DNA of 64,000 nucleotides, taken from the NCBI RefSeq assembly GCF_023272795.1, contig NZ_CP096829.1:1178001-1242000 (forward strand), read 5' to 3'. Shown piece by piece: positions 60,892-64,000 of this stretch. The notes beneath the pieces were generated by a model. The model was not told the DNA's origin, did no database searches, and saw only the letters and a list, made by a program, of their open reading frames with translations. The stretch comes from Flavobacterium humidisoli. GTDB lineage: Bacteria > Bacteroidota > Bacteroidia > Flavobacteriales > Flavobacteriaceae. A program made the position numbers and the translations under genes. The first letter of the stretch is position 1. Each line of letters begins with the position of its first letter.

Positions 60892-62119
60892 TGTTCAATT
60901 TAAACTTTTTAACCACCAACGCAGAGTTGGTTCCTCCGAAACCGAAAGAATTGGACAAAAATATGTCAAATTTTTTGTTTAACGTAGTTTTAACTAAATT
61001 TAATTTTGACGCATCTTCATCTGGTGTTTCCAAATTGATGTTTGGCGCGATAAAATCGTGCTGCATCATTAATATAGAATAAATGATTTCGCTGGCTCCA
61101 GCCATCCAGCATTCGTGGCCAGTCATTGATTTTGTAGAACTTACTGGAGGATTTTTTTCTCCAAAAACTTCAAAAATGGCTTTGGCTTCATTGGCATCTC
61201 CAACCGGTGTCGAGGTTGCATGAGCATTTATATATTCAATATCTGAAGCTTCTAATTTTGCATCGTCAAGTGCGCGTTTCATTGCTGTTGCTGGCCCTTC
61301 AACGTTTGGAGTAGAAATATGCCCTCCGTTTGATGAAAATCCGTAACCTCCGATTTCTGCAATGATATTGGCGCCACGTGCAATGGCAGATTCGTAACTT
61401 TCTAAAATTAAAGTTGCACCACCGCCACTCGGAATTAATCCGTCACGGCCAATATCAAAAGGTCTTGAAGCTTTTGTAGGATCGCCTTCTCTGTTGGAAA
61501 AAACGCCTAATCCGTCAAAACTGCTCATGGCATATTTGTTGATTTCCTGCGCTCCGCCAGTTATCACAATATCTTGGAAACCGCTTTTAATTAAAAAATA
61601 AGCCAAGCCAATAGAGTGAGAACCACTCGCACAAGCGGCACTTACCGTAAGATTGATACCGCGAAGTTTAAAAATCGTAGAGAGATTCATGGTTACCGTA
61701 GAATTCATCGATTTAAAAATAGCACCAGAACCAATAAGAGCAGTGTCTTTTTTCTCGCGAACAATGTCTGTTGCGTCAATGATTGCTTTAGAAACGCTGT
61801 CGTTTCCGTACATAATACCTACTTCGTGTTCATCAAAAAAAGCATCATCAATGTTTGCATTTTTTAATGCTTCTATAGTGGCCATATAAGCATATTCGGT
61901 TTCCTCACCGATGCTCATACGTTGTCTGCGCGTCAATAAATTTTTAAGATCGGCTTTCGGAACCATCCCTGTTAAGGCCGACTGGAAACCAAATTCTTTA
62001 CGTTCAGAATCAAACTGAATACCAGATTTTCCTTCGTATAACGAATCTTTTACTTCGTCTAAAGAAGTTCCGATACAAGAATAAATTCCCATTCCAGTAA
62101 TTACAACTCGTCTATTCAT
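60884..62119 (-). CDS. Beta-ketoacyl-ACP synthase (third FabF/FabB-type)
   Basis: A 411-residue condensing enzyme with a complete site: Cys163 in VSAACASGSHS, His in NAHATSTPVGD and His in KSMTGHECWMAGASE. The last motif (GHECWMAGASE) is typical of FabB-like and aryl polyene synthases. It probably forms chains on ACP 2, whose gene overlaps its 3' end. A TACTTTTG box lies seven bases before its ATG. Confidence 0.92.
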   Translation of the reverse strand: MNRRVVITGMGIYSCIGTSLDEVKDSLYEGKSGIQFDSERKEFGFQSALTGMVPKADLKNLLTRRQRMSIGEETEYAYMATIEALKNANIDDAFFDEHEVGIMYGNDSVSKAIIDATDIVREKKDTALIGSGAIFKSMNSTVTMNLSTIFKLRGINLTVSAACASGSHSIGLAYFLIKSGFQDIVITGGAQEINKYAMSSFDGLGVFSNREGDPTKASRPFDIGRDGLIPSGGGATLILESYESAIARGANIIAEIGGYGFSSNGGHISTPNVEGPATAMKRALDDAKLEASDIEYINAHATSTPVGDANEAKAIFEVFGEKNPPVSSTKSMTGHECWMAGASEIIYSILMMQHDFIAPNINLETPDEDASKLNLVKTTLNKKFDIFLSNSFGFGGTNSALVVKKFKLNNE

Positions 62120-62126
62120 CGTCTTT

Positions 62127-62134
62127 CAAAAGTA
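62127..62134 (-). promoter_or_regulatory. -7 promoter box before the KS/ACP 2 genes
   Basis: TACTTTTG on the minus strand matches TAnnTTTG and ends seven bases before the ATG at 62119, so any transcript would have a leader of only a few bases. Confidence 0.5.
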
Positions 62135-62162
62135 ATTTTTTATCCTTAAAGTGTAATTTTTA

Positions 62163-62290
62163 AAACAAAGGCACAAAGTTTTTATTTTTTAATCTTGCCG
62201 CAAAGGCACTAAGACACAAAGTTTTTTTAAGTCTTTTTTGCTAAAAACTTTGCAACTTAGCTCCCGATAGCTATCGGGATTGCGAGCAAT
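62163..62290. repeat. GCAAAGGCAC-type repeat with perfect 18-bp palindrome
   Basis: This spacer has no gene. It holds AAAGGCACAAAGTTTTTATT and a related CGCAAAGGCACTAAGACAC, then the perfect palindrome TCCCGATAGCTATCGGGA (62262-62279). The words are of the kind that recur between genes in flavobacteria. Confidence 0.55.
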
Positions 62291-62330
62291 TTTTAAAACT
62301 TAAAAACAAACTTCGCAAACATAGTATTCT

Positions 62331-63062
62331 TTAAGAATATATTCCGCCGTTAATATTGATAATTTCTCCTGTAATATAGCTTGCTTTTTTAGAAATCAAA
62401 AAGCTTACCAAATCTGCAACTTCTTCGGCTTCGCCAAAACGGTTTACCGGAATAAGTTTTAATAATTCTTTTTCGTCCAGCTCGCTCGTCATATCAGTTC
62501 TGATAAAACCTGGGGCTACAGCATTAACTGTAATATTTCTTTTTGCAACTTCCTGAGCCAGAGCTTTGGTTGCTGCTACAATTGCACCTTTTGCAGCCGA
62601 ATAATTGGTTTGTCCCGCAGTACCTTTTACTCCAGAAACCGAAACCATATTTACGATTCGGCCGTATTTATTGCGTAGCATTTTTTGAATAAAAAATTGT
62701 GTAACATTAAAGAAACCGTTTACACTTGTATTCATAACGCCGTTCCAGTCTTCTGGTGTCATCCACATAAAAAGACCGTCTTTAGTAATTCCAGCATTGT
62801 TGACAATTGCTTCAACCAATTTTTCAGGATTTGCTTCCTGCCAAGCAGTTAAAACACTTTGTACGTTTTCAAAATTAGAAACATTAAAGCCTAAGATTTC
62901 TCCTGTCGCGCCTAATTTTTGTACTTCTTGTAATGTTTCTTCGGCAGCTGTTTGATTCGAATGATAGTTAATCAGAATATGATAATCGGATTCTACGGCC
63001 AGTTTTTTACAAATCGCACTTCCAATTCCTCTCGAACCGCCTGTTACTAATACACACTTCAT
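62331..63062 (-). CDS. fabG: 3-oxoacyl-ACP reductase (FabG)
   Basis: A 243-residue short-chain dehydrogenase that reduces 3-ketoacyl-ACP with NADPH. Cofactor motif TGGSRGIGSAI (residues 7-17), NNAG near 89, catalytic Ser in VSVSGVKG and Tyr/Lys in YSAAK near 152-156, and the C-terminal GFIRTDMTSEL. It supplies the reduction step for the polyene (and perhaps resorcinol) chains. Being in the cluster rather than with fatty acid genes, it is likely the dedicated KR. It lies 211 bases upstream of the synthase gene. Confidence 0.94.
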   Translation of the reverse strand: MKCVLVTGGSRGIGSAICKKLAVESDYHILINYHSNQTAAEETLQEVQKLGATGEILGFNVSNFENVQSVLTAWQEANPEKLVEAIVNNAGITKDGLFMWMTPEDWNGVMNTSVNGFFNVTQFFIQKMLRNKYGRIVNMVSVSGVKGTAGQTNYSAAKGAIVAATKALAQEVAKRNITVNAVAPGFIRTDMTSELDEKELLKLIPVNRFGEAEEVADLVSFLISKKASYITGEIININGGIYS

Positions 63063-63091
63063 TTATGTAGGGTTTATTTTTATTCGTCATA

Positions 63092-63125
63092 AAATGAAAC
63101 CGCTTTATAGAATGCGATTTCATTT
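63092..63125. terminator. Possible hairpin terminator between WG-repeat gene and fabG
   Basis: AAATGAAACCGC (63092-63103) pairs with GCGATTTCATTT (63114-63125) with one mismatch. On the minus strand it follows the WG-repeat gene by 33 bases, but lacks a clean T-run, so it may only attenuate. Confidence 0.4.
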
Positions 63126-63157
63126 ATGCAAATTTCTAATTTATTTGGAGATAAATA

Positions 63158-64000
63158 TTATTTCTTTTTTTTCGGTGCTGATTTTGCAGCTGGTTTCGCT
63201 GCAGGCTTAGTTTCTTGTTTTGGTTTTTCGGCAGAAACAGGAGCTGCAGCTGGCTGAGGTTTTTCAGCGCTTTTAGAAAACAATTCAGCATTTTCAAACC
63301 ATTGGTTGGCTAAAACGGTTCCATCTGGTTTTAGAAATCCCCATTTTCCTTCGTTTTTTACTCGGGCAACGCCATCAATAAATCCTTTGTCTTGTTGCAC
63401 AAACATCGCAATAATAGCGTTTGTTGTAATGCCGTATTGTGTTGGAATTACCAGTTTTCCAGATTCGTTGATGAATCCCCAATTGCTTTCTTTTACTGGA
63501 GCCAGACCGTTTGTGCTAAAAACTTCTGCGTCACTGTAAGTTGGTTCAATTACAAATTTTCCTTCTGGATTAATGAATCCCCATTTTTTTCCAACTAAAA
63601 CTGGCGCTAGATTTTTTGAGAACGCTTTTCCTTTATCATAAATAGGAAGAATGGCCCAATTTCCTTTTAAATCGATATAACCAATTTTTCCGTTCTTTTT
63701 GGCAAACGTCAAATCTTGAGTTTCAAAATCCCAGATTTTTTCAGCTCCATCAACGGGAATAAATTTTCCGCCGCTTACCAATCCGAAAGTTTTCTCTTTT
63801 CTAGCCCAAGTTGTTCCTTTAAAATAATTTCCAACTTCGGCATAAACCGGTTCAACCAATTCTTTTCCGTTGGTATCAATAATTCCCCAGTTTTTGTTCA
63901 GTTCTACTCTGGCGTAACCATTTTCAAAAGGTTTGATCTGATCGTATTTTGGTTCTAAAACAACAGTCATTTTATTGTTGATTAGCCCCACTTTATTGTT
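63158..64000 (-). CDS. WG-repeat protein, 5' end outside window
   Basis: At least 280 residues of an open frame that runs off the right edge; the first visible ATG or GTG is not the true start, because the sequence before it continues the repeat pattern (NNKVGLINNKM). It consists of WG repeats of about 25-35 residues: KNWGIIDTNGKELVEPVYAE, KKWGFINPEGKFVIEPTYSD, SNWGFINESGKLVIPTQYG, GKWGFLKPDGTVLANQWFE. The tail (last 45 residues) is a Pro/Ala/Lys-rich low-complexity segment ending in KKKK. WG-repeat proteins form beta-structures used for protein or glycan contacts; the role next to fabG is unknown. Confidence 0.8.
   Translation of the reverse strand, partial: NNKVGLINNKMTVVLEPKYDQIKPFENGYARVELNKNWGIIDTNGKELVEPVYAEVGNYFKGTTWARKEKTFGLVSGGKFIPVDGAEKIWDFETQDLTFAKKNGKIGYIDLKGNWAILPIYDKGKAFSKNLAPVLVGKKWGFINPEGKFVIEPTYSDAEVFSTNGLAPVKESNWGFINESGKLVIPTQYGITTNAIIAMFVQQDKGFIDGVARVKNEGKWGFLKPDGTVLANQWFENAELFSKSAEKPQPAAAPVSAEKPKQETKPAAKPAAKSAPKKKK

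Noticed and set aside
62262..62279. Attachment or recombination site at the perfect palindrome
   Set aside because: No integrase, transposase or phage gene is near; a widespread intergenic repeat is the simpler reading.

Overview
The window is AT-rich DNA (roughly one third G+C by eye) from a gliding member of the Bacteroidota, most probably a Flavobacterium close to F. johnsoniae. The grounds are protein content (SprE-type gliding/secretion lipoprotein, SusC/SusD pair, flexirubin enzymes DarA and DarB, DUF families typical of the group), Bacteroidota promoter boxes (TTTG / TAnnTTTG), frequent TTG starts and almost no Shine-Dalgarno sites. I found no tRNA, rRNA, CRISPR array, insertion sequence or phage gene.

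Layout. 1-2055: two small hypothetical genes and a PaaE-like flavin/[2Fe-2S] reductase, all on minus. 2184-7122: an ABC exporter pair (DUF5687-like membrane protein plus ATPase), then sprE. 7135-13412: bactofilin, an AtpI-like protein, a small membrane protein, then the F1Fo ATP synthase genes atpB-E-F-H-A-G; atpD and atpC are absent. 13413-14199: a gene-free stretch with a terminator, a 65-bp palindrome and three copies of an ~87-bp tandem repeat. 14200-21223: GNAT acetyltransferase, O-antigen-type flippase, dUTPase, sugar nucleotidyltransferase, TPR protein, DUF4292-like lipoprotein and an EnvC-like protein: a cell-envelope block. 21291-25880: a SusC/SusD uptake pair without enzymes. 26245-33053: CBS protein, rbfA, FtsX-like permease, MATE exporter, a YefM/YoeB toxin-antitoxin module, DusB and a lipoprotein.

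33112-64000 is one long minus-strand biosynthetic locus of about 31 kb, recognisable as a flexirubin cluster (aryl polyene plus dialkylresorcinol). Its parts are: DarA and DarB (resorcinol formation); three beta-ketoacyl synthases with an active-site Cys, one chain-length-factor-like synthase without it and one orphan synthase N-terminal domain; two acyl carrier proteins; FabG; three dehydratase-like hotdog proteins and a thioesterase; a PaaK-like adenylate-forming ligase; LolA-like carrier, lipoprotein and a 1225-residue MMPL/PlsC/methyltransferase fusion; an ABC exporter; glycosyltransferase, deacetylase, CrtI-like oxidoreductase; and two unusual acyltransferase-type proteins (BtrH-like and peptidase-C45-like). 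Expected logic: an aryl starter is activated by the ligase, extended on ACP by the KS/CLF, KR and DH enzymes, esterified to the DarA/DarB resorcinol, and moved to the outer membrane by the LolA/MMPL/ABC set. No ammonia lyase for making the aryl starter is visible; it may lie outside. The 3' half of a WG-repeat protein ends the window.

The most interesting points are the competing candidates for the ester-forming enzyme, the degenerate KS and dehydratase proteins, the hairpins inside the ATP synthase operon, the tandem-repeat stretch after it, and the promoter-overlapping TGTACA operator of the toxin-antitoxin module.
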